This document shows, piece after piece, positions 22,695 through 29,409 of a stretch of DNA of 29,409 nucleotides (position 1 is its first letter; the number at the start of each line of letters is the position of its first letter). Origin of the DNA: JBGSYJ01 sp041748075 (GTDB taxonomy: Bacteria > Acidobacteriota > Thermoanaerobaculia > Gp7-AA8). The stretch spans positions 1-29,409 of the forward strand of contig JBGTDX010000120.1 of assembly GCA_041748075.1 (NCBI GenBank), given 5' to 3'. The position numbers were made by a program, and so were the translations under genes. The notes under the pieces are model-generated. The model saw only the letters and a program-made list of their open reading frames with translations. It was not told the DNA's origin and did not search any database.

Positions 22695-24896
22695 ATGATC
22701 GGTCGTACGATCTCTCACTACAGAGTGACCGCAAAACTCGGCACCGGTGGCATGGGTGTCGTCTACGAAGCAGAGGACACCCAGCTCGGCCGTCGGGTGG
22801 CGCTGAAGTTCCTTCCTCCCGAACTGGCGCGTGACGAGGCCACGCTGCAACGCTTTCAGCGGGAGGCCCGGGCTGCTTCTTCGCTGAATCATCCCAACAT
22901 CTGCACGATCTACGGGATCGATGAGCACGAGTCAGAGAGCTTCATCGTCATGGAGCGTCTCGAGGGCGAAGCGCTGAACGACAGGATCAAGCGTGGCCCG
23001 ATCGATGTCCGATCTCTCCTCGATACCGCGATCCAGATCAGCGATGCGCTCGAATCCGCGCACGCAAAAGGCATCGTGCACCGAGACCTGAAGCCCGCGA
23101 ACATCTTCATCACGACGCGTGACGAGGCAAAGATTCTCGATTTCGGTCTCGCGAAGATCGAGCAGATGCGGACGCAGGAAGGCGCGGATGCCTCCACCGC
23201 GGTCCTGAAGGATGATCTGACTGCAGCAGGAACGACGCTGGGCACCATTGCGTACATGTCTCCGGAACAGGCGCGTGGGCAGTCCACCGATTCGCGCACC
23301 GATCTGTTTTCACTCGGCACAGTCATCTATCAGATGACGACTGGCGTGATGCCGTTTCAGGGCGAAACTTCGGCCGTCGTGTTCGAAGCGATCCTCAACC
23401 GCGATCCCGTTCCGCTGAGCCAGCACAACTCCGCGTTACCGGCCGAGCTGAACCGGATCCTCGGCAAGGCGCTCGAGAAGGATCGGAATATGCGGTATCA
23501 GAACGCGACCGATCTGAAGACCGACCTGATGCGGCTCCGGCGCGATCTCGATGTGGGGAGCCGGCAGGCGAACGACACGAGTAGTCCCCGCTCCGGCGTA
23601 ACGGCCACGCAGGGAAGTTCGATCGCGGTTCTCTACTTCGAAAATCTCAGCGGTGTGAAAGAGGACGAGTACTTCCGTGATGGTATCACGGAAGACATCA
23701 TTACCGAGCTCTCCAAGATCCGGGGATTGCAGGTCTTTTCACGAGCGACCGTTCTGGCGTTCCGCGACCGGACAGTGACACCGCAACAGATCGGCCAGCA
23801 GATCGGCGCGTCGAGTGTGCTTACAGGAAGCCTGCGCCGCGCGGGGAGCCGCCTGCGCATCAACGCGCAGCTCATCGACACGACGACCGACTTTCCGCTC
23901 TGGTCGGAACGTTACGATCGGGAGATGAAAGACGTCTTCGAGGTGCAGGACGAGATCGCGCGGAACATTGCCGAGGCTCTTCGCATCACACTCTCACCGC
24001 AGGAGGAAAAGGCGCTGGCAGTGCGTCCTACCGAAGACATGCAGGCCTACGACCTCTACCTCAGAGGCCGGAACTACGCGCGCCGGATGTCGCGGCAGGA
24101 TCTCGAGTTTGCCCTTCAGATGTTCGAGAACGCGGTCTCGGCCGATCCGAACTTTGCCGTCGCTCATGCGGGCATCGCCTCGGTCTGCGCTCAGTATTAC
24201 TACCACTATGAACGTTCCAAGACCTGGATCGATCGCGCGCGCGTTGCCGCCGAGCGCGCCACCGCCCGCGGACAGGGCGCGCCAGAGGTGCTGATCGCTC
24301 AGGCCTGGGTGGCCTATGGCGAAGAGAAGTGGGACGCGGCGCTGGCATTTACCCGGAAGGCTCTCCAGAGAAATCCGGACATAGAGAGCGGCTACTACCT
24401 GCTGGGACGCATTCTTTTCTCGGCCGGCCGGCACCAGGAGCTTGTCGAGATCGGTGAAGAAGCGATCTCACACGCCGGCGAGAACTACAATACCTACATC
24501 CCCATCCGCAACGCTCTGGGAGCTCTGGGGAAAGTGGAAGCCCAGCTGAAGATGTACCAGCGGGAGATCGAGGTGTTCGAGGCGCATCTGCGAAAGGTGC
24601 CGGAGGATGCGCGCGCGCGTGTCCTGCTCGGAGGGCATTACGCTGCTCTGCAGCGTCCCGAGGATGCGGTGCGTGAGGGTAACCTGGCGATGACACTCCG
24701 GCCGGACGATGCGATCATCATGTACAACGTCGCCTGCCTTTTCAGCAATCTGAGAAAGAAGCCGGAGGCGATGCGCGCGCTTCGCAAGGCATGGGAAGGC
24801 GGATTCACGGATCCGCAGTGGGCACGTCAGGATCCCGATCTCAACTTCCTTCACGACGATCCGGAGTTCGATCGCCTCTACCCCGCTTCTCACTGA
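22695..24896 (+). CDS. Ser/Thr protein kinase with TolB-like and TPR domains
   Basis: The 733-residue protein has a complete Hanks-type kinase domain (9-282): GTGGMG loop (16-21), catalytic K38, HRDLKPAN with D131, DFGLAK (149-154) and YMSPEQARG near 187. Residues 307-430 (SIAVLYFENLSG, EYFRDGITEDIITELSK, VLTGSLRRAGSRLRINAQLID, LWSERYDRE) form the TolB N-terminal/FlgO-like domain that often accompanies adenylate cyclases and kinases in Acidobacteriota. Residues 450-725 are TPR repeats. There is no transmembrane helix between the kinase and sensor parts, so the protein is cytosolic, unlike PASTA kinases. AAGGAG precedes the ATG. The architecture is characteristic of Acidobacteriota and relatives. 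Targets are unknown; the neighbouring regulator and lipoprotein are candidates by location only. Confidence 0.95.
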   Translation: MIGRTISHYRVTAKLGTGGMGVVYEAEDTQLGRRVALKFLPPELARDEATLQRFQREARAASSLNHPNICTIYGIDEHESESFIVMERLEGEALNDRIKRGPIDVRSLLDTAIQISDALESAHAKGIVHRDLKPANIFITTRDEAKILDFGLAKIEQMRTQEGADASTAVLKDDLTAAGTTLGTIAYMSPEQARGQSTDSRTDLFSLGTVIYQMTTGVMPFQGETSAVVFEAILNRDPVPLSQHNSALPAELNRILGKALEKDRNMRYQNATDLKTDLMRLRRDLDVGSRQANDTSSPRSGVTATQGSSIAVLYFENLSGVKEDEYFRDGITEDIITELSKIRGLQVFSRATVLAFRDRTVTPQQIGQQIGASSVLTGSLRRAGSRLRINAQLIDTTTDFPLWSERYDREMKDVFEVQDEIARNIAEALRITLSPQEEKALAVRPTEDMQAYDLYLRGRNYARRMSRQDLEFALQMFENAVSADPNFAVAHAGIASVCAQYYYHYERSKTWIDRARVAAERATARGQGAPEVLIAQAWVAYGEEKWDAALAFTRKALQRNPDIESGYYLLGRILFSAGRHQELVEIGEEAISHAGENYNTYIPIRNALGALGKVEAQLKMYQREIEVFEAHLRKVPEDARARVLLGGHYAALQRPEDAVREGNLAMTLRPDDAIIMYNVACLFSNLRKKPEAMRALRKAWEGGFTDPQWARQDPDLNFLHDDPEFDRLYPASH

Positions 24897-24935
24897 ACGT
24901 ACGGATGACCTGCGGCGAGGAGAACTGAGCTCTGC

Positions 24936-25334
24936 TCATTGGTACGGATAGTGAGGCGTGTTGCGCAGGAGCCAGAAACCCACTATGAGACCAACGACCG
25001 CCCATCCGCTGCGCTGGCTGATGGAAAGATCCTGCAGGACTTCACGACGGACGTAACGGGGAAGGTTCTTCGCCATCACGATTGCGAGGAATGGGAGATA
25101 GAAAAGCAGCAGAAGTGGATTTAGACGGAAGGCGTCCGCGATGTTCGCATGCAGAAGCTGATGCAACGCGCGCGTTGCGCCGCAGCCGGGACAGTACCAT
25201 CCCGTCAGCAGGTAGAACGCACACCCCGGATAGAAAGAGTTGTGGGCCGGATCGAACGAGTAGAGCAGACCGGCCGCTGCGATTCCCGCGCTGACCACGA
25301 CCACCAGCCGCGTCAGAGGGCTTTTGCCTTCCAT
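24936..25334 (-). CDS. DUF2752 membrane protein
   Basis: The 132-residue protein has three hydrophobic helices (about 10-26, 70-87 and 108-123). Between the first two is YLLTGWYCPGCGATRALHQLLH, whose CPGCG-x-TRA core defines DUF2752. The two cysteines may bind metal or form a disulfide. The biochemical role of the family is unknown. It is the last gene of a three-gene unit, starting ten bases after the CD225 gene stops, without a Shine-Dalgarno sequence of its own, so it is probably translated by coupling. DUF2752 genes are, to my recollection, often found beside CD225/dispanin genes in Bacteroidota and Acidobacteriota. Confidence 0.88.
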   Translation of the reverse strand: MEGKSPLTRLVVVVSAGIAAAGLLYSFDPAHNSFYPGCAFYLLTGWYCPGCGATRALHQLLHANIADAFRLNPLLLLFYLPFLAIVMAKNLPRYVRREVLQDLSISQRSGWAVVGLIVGFWLLRNTPHYPYQ

Positions 25335-25344
25335 AGCGAATGGC

Positions 25345-25686
25345 TCACTCGAATCCAGTCAGGAGAGCTGCAAAGAAGTAGAGAACTCCAACAAGCGCGC
25401 CTGCGCCGAACGAGACCCAGGCCCACATCTTCGCCTTGTTCGAGGATTCGAGGGCACCGGCCATGTCTCCAGCCTGAACCTTGCCGTTGACCTGCGCGGA
25501 GTAGACGATCGCGGGGATTCCAAACGGCATGCAACAGCAAATCGTGACCAGAATGGATTGGGTCAGATAGTTCGGAACCTGTTGCGGAGGCGGCTGGATG
25601 GGTTCCATCGCCGTCGCCGGCATTCCACAACTCGGACAGGGGCTGGTGTCGTTGGGCCGTTGGGCGCTGCAGTTCGTGCAGAACAT
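25345..25686 (-). CDS. Zinc-ribbon CD225/dispanin membrane protein
   Basis: The 113-residue protein begins with a four-cysteine zinc ribbon (C3, C6, C17, C20), then a Pro-rich linker. The CD225/dispanin domain follows: NYLTQSILVTICCCMPFGIPAIVYSAQV with an intramembrane helix and Cys cluster, a polar loop with GKVQAGDMAGALESSNKAKMW, and a transmembrane helix at 89-110. CD225 is the fold of eukaryotic IFITM proteins, which change membrane curvature and block fusion. Function in bacteria is not known. The gene starts eight bases after the upstream stop, and AGGAGG overlaps that stop codon (TAGGAGG), so the two are tightly coupled. Confidence 0.92.
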   Translation of the reverse strand: MFCTNCSAQRPNDTSPCPSCGMPATAMEPIQPPPQQVPNYLTQSILVTICCCMPFGIPAIVYSAQVNGKVQAGDMAGALESSNKAKMWAWVSFGAGALVGVLYFFAALLTGFE

Positions 25687-25694
25687 AGAGCCTC

Positions 25695-26291
25695 CTATTG
25701 CGTTCCACCGGGATACCGGACGAAGAATCCGTTCGCGTAAACGATGTCACAGTCGAAGTTGTTGTCCGTTGAACCGGTGATCGTCGAAGCGTAGTCGGCG
25801 CTCTCGAATGTTCTGTCCCTTCCGCTGCTCGCGAGGCTGTAGCTGTCGCAGGGATCCGATGAATCACCACTCGAGGTCCAGCATTCGTATCGGTACGGCT
25901 CACCCCATCCATCCACCTGTGGCAGCTCTCGAATGTATGTCGGTGTGAGAATCGGTTCGAGCTCCGAGACAGTCTCTGCGGAAGGGTAGAGGTTGGAGTC
26001 CACCGCATAGGCTTCGATCGCGGTTGCGATCGACCGCATGTCGGCCATCGTGCGTTTCTGCTTTGATCTTTGGGTGGCCGTCAGGAGATTGGGGATCGCG
26101 ATGGCGGCGATGATGCCAAGTATGGCCACCAGCACGAGACCGACGATGATCACGACGAGCACTATCATCGGTGCAGACGATCCCGAGGTAGCGACCGGCC
26201 TCGGAGGGAGCTCGCTCGGTGGTTTGCCGCATGCCGAGCAGAAAGTTGCCCTCTCGACCACGGGGGCTCCGCAGTGCGCACAGAAGCTCAT
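25695..26291 (-). CDS. Zinc ribbon fused to a GspG-like pseudopilin domain
   Basis: The 198-residue protein begins with a zinc ribbon (C4, C7, C18, C21) and a Pro-rich linker. A transmembrane helix follows (about 42-66), then the GspG-like body: AIAIPNLLTATQRSKQKRTMADMRSIATAIEAYAVDSNLYP, WGEPYRYECW and YSLASSGRDR, which correspond to the major pseudopilin's helix and calcium/WG-N-P-Y region. There is no prepilin cleavage site: the G/F-T-L-I-E sequence is missing and the zinc ribbon would sit on the cytoplasmic side. The pilin fold therefore appears reused as a fixed membrane protein. GGAGGTG precedes the ATG. It leads a tight operon with the CD225 and DUF2752 proteins. Many relatives are annotated simply as type II secretion protein. 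Confidence 0.85.
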   Translation of the reverse strand: MSFCAHCGAPVVERATFCSACGKPPSELPPRPVATSGSSAPMIVLVVIIVGLVLVAILGIIAAIAIPNLLTATQRSKQKRTMADMRSIATAIEAYAVDSNLYPSAETVSELEPILTPTYIRELPQVDGWGEPYRYECWTSSGDSSDPCDSYSLASSGRDRTFESADYASTITGSTDNNFDCDIVYANGFFVRYPGGTQ

Positions 26292-26324
26292 GGGTACACC
26301 TCCGCAGAATGATCTGGTAATCGA

Positions 26325-26330
26325 ATTCTA
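26325..26330 (-). promoter_or_regulatory. Possible -10 box (TAGAAT) of the zinc-ribbon operon
   Basis: TAGAAT on the minus strand lies 33 bases before the ATG at 26291, leaving a leader of about 27 bases with a good ribosome site. No clear -35 hexamer is visible. The gap to the divergent TrmO gene is 140 bases. Confidence 0.35.
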
Positions 26331-26419
26331 CAGGAAGTCAGGGGTGAAGCCGCGATTGAAGTCATCCGGGACGGTGTGCAGGAGGCGCGGATACCGACGT
26401 CCACGGACCACACTTCTGA

Positions 26420-26425
26420 TACATT
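26420..26425 (+). promoter_or_regulatory. Possible -10 box (TACATT) of the TrmO gene
   Basis: TACATT lies six bases before the ATG at 26432 and there is no Shine-Dalgarno sequence, the arrangement expected for a leaderless transcript. No -35 hexamer is recognisable. Confidence 0.35.
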
Positions 26426-26431
26426 GCACCG

Positions 26432-26911
26432 ATGGAGTCTCCACTCTTTTTTCCTCGCGCAATCGGGTTTGCGCGAACGCCGTTCACGGAGACGTCGGAG
26501 ATTCCCAAGGGCCCGGGCGCGAAGCATGAAGCGGACGGTACCCTGGAGATCCTGCCCGAGTTCGAGCTCGGGCTCCAGGATATCGAGGGTTTCTCGCACC
26601 TGATCGTCCTCTGGGTTTTCCACCGCGCCGACGGGTTCGATCTGCTTGGGGCGCCGCCGGGCGAACCGCTCCAGCACGGGGTCTTTACAACGCGATCGCC
26701 TCGCCGTCCGAATCCGATCGCTCTGACCATCGTGCGACTCGAGCGGCGAGATGGGCGCAATCTGCACGTACATGGGGTCGACATGCTGGACGGTACCCCG
26801 ATTCTCGACATCAAACCCTATCTCTCCAATGTCGCCTCCGAATCGCTGCGTCGAGGATGGCTCGAGGAATCAGACCGGCGTCGCGCCCTGGAGAATCATC
26901 AGGTTGACTGA
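26432..26911 (+). CDS. trmO: tRNA t6A37 N6-methyltransferase (TrmO/TsaA family)
   Basis: The 159-residue protein is a TrmO/YaeB-type enzyme, which in E. coli methylates threonylcarbamoyladenosine at position 37 of certain tRNAs using S-adenosylmethionine. The family blocks are all present: IGFARTPF at the start, IEGFSHLIVLWVFHR (51-65), GVFTTRSPRRPNPIALT (83-99) and DMLDGTPILDIKPYL (117-131). The protein ends shortly after the beta-barrel and lacks the C-terminal extension of E. coli TrmO (235 residues), as in archaeal and many bacterial short forms. Substrate may therefore differ. It precedes the hybrid kinase gene by 29 bases and may be co-transcribed with it. Confidence 0.92.
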   Translation: MESPLFFPRAIGFARTPFTETSEIPKGPGAKHEADGTLEILPEFELGLQDIEGFSHLIVLWVFHRADGFDLLGAPPGEPLQHGVFTTRSPRRPNPIALTIVRLERRDGRNLHVHGVDMLDGTPILDIKPYLSNVASESLRRGWLEESDRRRALENHQVD

Positions 26912-26940
26912 CGCACTCTCAATCCGGGAGAACGACACCG

Positions 26941-28941
26941 ATGACTGAGCCGCGCGGGCCTCTGCGGTCGTCGGCCGACGAGTTTGCGCTGCTGGTGGAG
27001 GCGGTCCAGGACTACGCAATTTTTCTTCTCAGCCCGACAGGGGAGATTCGCTCCTGGAACCGCGGGGCTGCGCGAATCACAGGTTATTCCGCCGAGGAAA
27101 TTGTGGGCAGAAGATTTTCCACCTTTTACACCGACGAAGATCTGCGCAATCGCAAACCGGACTACGAGCTCGCGATGGCGAGCAGCGAGGGACGAGTCGA
27201 AGACGAGGGATGGCGAGTCCGCCGGGATGGCAATCGTTTCTGGGCGAATACCGTCATCACTGCCCTGCGCAATGCTGAAGGTGAGCTGCTCGGATTCGCG
27301 AAGGTCACCCGCGACCTGAGCGAGCGCCGCTCCGCTGAAGAACGTTTGCGGCAGAACGAGGAGTTCTTCCGGCTGCTCGTCGAATCGGTCAGAGATTACG
27401 CCATCTTCATGCTGGACACAGAGGGGAATGTCGCGAGCTGGAATGAGGGGGCGCGTCGAATCAAAGGCTACGAAGCGCACGAAATCATTGGCCGGCACTT
27501 CTCGACCTTCTATTCCGAGCAGGACGTGCGGGAAGGGAAGCCGGCACGTGAACTGGTCGAAGCGCGCGATCGCGGCAGCGTAGAAGACGAGGGCTGGCGG
27601 TTGCGGAAGGACGGCAGCCGGTTCTGGGCAAACGTGGTGATCACCGCGGTTCATGATCCGGTGGGGAACCTCCGCGGCTATGCGAAGGTCACTCGCGATA
27701 TCACGGAGCGCAGAGAGGCGGAGAAGATCCAGCAGTCATTACTCGACCAGCAAACCGCGCGACTTCAGGCGGAACAGGAACGGAACCGCGCAGAGGCGTC
27801 ATTCAGTGCGGCGCAGGAAGCAAACCGCTCGAAAGACGAGTTCCTGATGACCCTCTCCCATGAGCTGCGCACACCGATGACCGCGATCCTCGGATGGGCG
27901 CGGCTCCTGCCAACCATTTCCAGGGAAGATCCGATGTTCAACGAGGCCGTATCGTCGATCGCGCGCAGTGCCGAGCTTCAGGCGCAACTGATCGACGACG
28001 TGCTCGATGTCTCGAGGATCGTCGCCGGCAAACTGCGGCTCTCGCCCGAAGTCCTCGAGGTCAAACCGCTGATTCGAGAGGCTGCCGAGGGGGTCAGGAC
28101 GATGGCCGCCGCGCGCTCGGTCTCGATCACGACCGCCGTCGAGCCGGATGCGGGCGAGATTACCGCAGACGCGACACGACTCCAGCAGGTGATCTGGAAC
28201 CTTCTGACGAATGCAGTGAAGTTCACGCCGGCTGGCGGGACGGTCGAGCTCAATGCCCGTCGCACGCAATCCGACCTGAAGATCATCGTCAGGGACAGCG
28301 GCGAGGGCATCGATCCTGAGTTTCTGCCGCACATGTTCGAACCGTTCCGGCAGGCCGAGAATCCGCGGACCCGCGTCCACGGTGGGCTGGGGCTCGGCTT
28401 GTCCATCGTGCGGCATCTCGTTGAGGCCCATGGGGGTGGCGTCCGGGCCGAGAGTCCCGGCCGCGGTCAGGGAGCGACGTTCACCGTAACACTGCCGTTC
28501 GGCACTGCGGTCAGTGAGGAAGTCAGCGATGCGCCCGCGCGTCCGAACACCTCCCTTCCAGCCGCCGATCAGCAGAGACTCGCCGGTATCGCCGTTCTCG
28601 TCATCGATGATGATCAGGAAGCTCGCGCCCTGATCCGTGCCGTTCTTCTCCGTGCGGGGGCGCAGGTAGCGGTCGTCGAGTCGGGCTCCGCCGCGCTTCA
28701 TCATCTGGACGCACACAAACCTCATGTGATCTTGACCGATATTGCGATGCCGGAAACTGACGGTTACGAGCTCTCCCGTATCGTACGGGCGCGGAAAGAA
28801 AACGCGGGAGTGAAAATCGTTGCGCTGAGCGCATTCCCTCCGCTCGAGTCTCACGAGCCGAGCGATTTCGATCTGCGGCTCTGCAAGCCGATCGAGCCCG
28901 TCGAACTGATCGAGGCGATCGCTGACATCTGCGAACGTTGA
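26941..28941 (+). CDS. PAS-PAS hybrid sensor histidine kinase
   Basis: The 666-residue protein is soluble, with no transmembrane helix. PAS domains at 13-125 and 142-255 are close copies of each other (FSTFYTDEDLRNRKP versus FSTFYSEQDVREGKP; RFWANTVITA versus RFWANVVITA), an internal duplication. A coiled coil leads to HisKA with phospho-acceptor H307 in SHELRTPM. The catalytic domain has N box VIWNLLTNAVKFTP, G1 RDSGEGIDPE, F box FEPFRQAE and G2 HGGLGLGLSIVRHL. A C-terminal receiver (about 548-664) has the phospho-acceptor D600 in TDIAMPE and K649 in CKPIEP. All phosphorelay residues are intact, so it should pass phosphate to an unlinked Hpt protein. The signal is unknown; the PAS domains lack an obvious cofactor signature. 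GGGAG lies ten bases before the ATG. Confidence 0.95.
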   Translation: MTEPRGPLRSSADEFALLVEAVQDYAIFLLSPTGEIRSWNRGAARITGYSAEEIVGRRFSTFYTDEDLRNRKPDYELAMASSEGRVEDEGWRVRRDGNRFWANTVITALRNAEGELLGFAKVTRDLSERRSAEERLRQNEEFFRLLVESVRDYAIFMLDTEGNVASWNEGARRIKGYEAHEIIGRHFSTFYSEQDVREGKPARELVEARDRGSVEDEGWRLRKDGSRFWANVVITAVHDPVGNLRGYAKVTRDITERREAEKIQQSLLDQQTARLQAEQERNRAEASFSAAQEANRSKDEFLMTLSHELRTPMTAILGWARLLPTISREDPMFNEAVSSIARSAELQAQLIDDVLDVSRIVAGKLRLSPEVLEVKPLIREAAEGVRTMAAARSVSITTAVEPDAGEITADATRLQQVIWNLLTNAVKFTPAGGTVELNARRTQSDLKIIVRDSGEGIDPEFLPHMFEPFRQAENPRTRVHGGLGLGLSIVRHLVEAHGGGVRAESPGRGQGATFTVTLPFGTAVSEEVSDAPARPNTSLPAADQQRLAGIAVLVIDDDQEARALIRAVLLRAGAQVAVVESGSAALHHLDAHKPHVILTDIAMPETDGYELSRIVRARKENAGVKIVALSAFPPLESHEPSDFDLRLCKPIEPVELIEAIADICER

Positions 28942-29000
28942 GGTCTGTGGCGCCGCTCTCCGATGTCGGCATCGCAGCCATTTGCCGCCCATCGACTCAT

Positions 29001-29019
29001 ACCAGCAATCACTGCTGGT
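29001..29019 (+). terminator. Weak hairpin after the hybrid kinase gene
   Basis: ACCAGCA and TGCTGGT form a seven-base-pair stem with a five-base loop, 60 bases after the kinase stop and before the ribosome site of the next gene. There is no T-run, so termination is only a possibility. Confidence 0.3.
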
Positions 29020-29110
29020 GCCGTAATTGCAGTGTTGCCTGGTCTTTGCCAAGGTATTTCAACCAGCGCCCTTCGGAAGACCGTATGAGCGCGCTCTTCA
29101 GGAGGTCTGG

Positions 29111-29409
29111 ATGCATCGCTACTCGTTGATTCCCGCTGTCCTTCTCGTTTCCGTCATCACTGCGGCGTGTCAGAGCAAGGAAGAGTCGGTTGTGATGGGT
29201 ACTTCCACCATCCAGACGGCGACGATGGAGACCGGAACGATCACGGAGATCCCGCCGGTTGCGGGTGCCACCGTCGAGCCGCCGACAGTAGTCACGAGCA
29301 CCGTGGTTACGACCACGACCGCGGCGCCGGCTTCCCAGGCTGCACCCGCTACAAGACCGGTAACCTCCACGCCGCCCCCGGCTGCAGCGACGAGACCGGC
29401 ACCTGTCAC
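29111..29409 (+). CDS. Lipoprotein with Thr/Pro/Ala-rich region (runs off the window)
   Basis: The frame starts MHRYSLIPAVLLVSVITAAC and stays open to the last base, giving at least 99 residues. AGGAGG lies five bases before the ATG. The start is a lipoprotein signal with Cys at 20 (ITAAC), followed by a charged stretch (QSKEESV). The rest visible is low complexity: TSTIQTATMETGTITEIPP, then Val/Thr- and Pro/Ala-rich sequence including VVTTTTAAPA and TSTPPPAAATRPAP. Such regions usually form extended linkers through periplasm or peptidoglycan. The C-terminal domain is beyond the window, so no function can be given. Confidence 0.8.
   Translation, partial: MHRYSLIPAVLLVSVITAACQSKEESVVMGTSTIQTATMETGTITEIPPVAGATVEPPTVVTSTVVTTTTAAPASQAAPATRPVTSTPPPAAATRPAPV

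Noticed and set aside
24936..26291. CD225/DUF2752 operon considered as an antiviral defence island
   Set aside because: The link to IFITM proteins is by fold only; no nuclease, NTPase or other defence gene is adjacent, so the antiviral idea has no support here.
27799..29052. Minus-strand 417-codon open frame opposite the hybrid kinase
   Set aside because: The plus-strand gene has complete HisKA, HATPase and receiver motifs; the antisense frame runs past its end into intergenic DNA with no recognisable domain.

Overview
The window is GC-rich, gene-dense bacterial chromosome with no phage, plasmid, CRISPR, rRNA or tRNA signal that I can see. The gene set suggests a Gram-negative soil or sediment bacterium, most likely Acidobacteriota or a neighbouring phylum. 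It includes a Ser/Thr kinase fused to TolB-like and TPR domains, a winged-helix/AAA/TPR regulator, an ECF sigma factor with a large C-terminal extension, a class III fructose-bisphosphatase, an M61-like metallopeptidase and a pseudopilin whose N-terminus resembles Planctomycetes/Acidobacteria types. The phylum is inferred from gene content, not from a marker gene.

Layout. 1-2.4 kb: glucose-6-phosphate isomerase (minus strand), whose stop codon lies in a heptanucleotide repeat array, then a 554-base gene-free stretch. That stretch holds two inverted-pair REP-like elements (GTAG plus hairpin, facing each other) whose stems show compensatory base changes between arms. 2.4-4.7 kb: an ECF sigma factor with a C-terminal extension, then a response regulator fused to an anti-sigma-type ATPase. 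4.7-5.35 kb: an ABC exporter gene decayed into three homologous pieces in three frames. 5.4-8.2 kb: a possible 14-residue leader peptide, a family 2 glycosyltransferase and class III fructose-bisphosphatase, likely one operon. 8.3-12.5 kb (minus): a secreted TPR/zinc-ribbon protein, a secreted protein of unknown function, a DDAH-type dimethylargininase and a membrane-anchored Cys-rich protein. 12.5-15.1 kb: a membrane SGNH hydrolase and an amidohydrolase, convergent.

15.1-17.5 kb: a 7 x 7-bp tandem repeat and a hairpin, an RRM RNA-binding protein with a long predicted 5' leader, a Tudor-like-domain protein, strong back-to-back terminators and a pseudopilin-like protein. 17.6-24.9 kb: a large winged-helix/AAA/TPR regulator, a divergent M61-like lipoprotein metallopeptidase and a Ser/Thr kinase. 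24.9-26.3 kb (minus): a tight three-gene operon of zinc-ribbon pseudopilin, zinc-ribbon CD225/dispanin and DUF2752. 26.4-28.9 kb: TrmO and a PAS-PAS hybrid histidine kinase. The window ends inside a lipoprotein gene with a Thr/Pro/Ala-rich stretch.

How it fits together. Pgi and Fbp are housekeeping steps of gluconeogenesis and sugar-phosphate supply. Much of the rest is regulation (sigma factor, REC-ATPase, wHTH-AAA-TPR, kinase, hybrid histidine kinase) interleaved with secreted or membrane proteins of unknown function. The least ordinary items are the paired REP-like elements, the zinc-ribbon-pseudopilin/CD225/DUF2752 operon, the serially deleted ABC gene, and several starts without a Shine-Dalgarno sequence that sit just behind a TANNNT box. 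I did not see a complete new defence or biosynthetic system. The zinc-ribbon operon at 24.9-26.3 kb is the best candidate for an undescribed functional unit.
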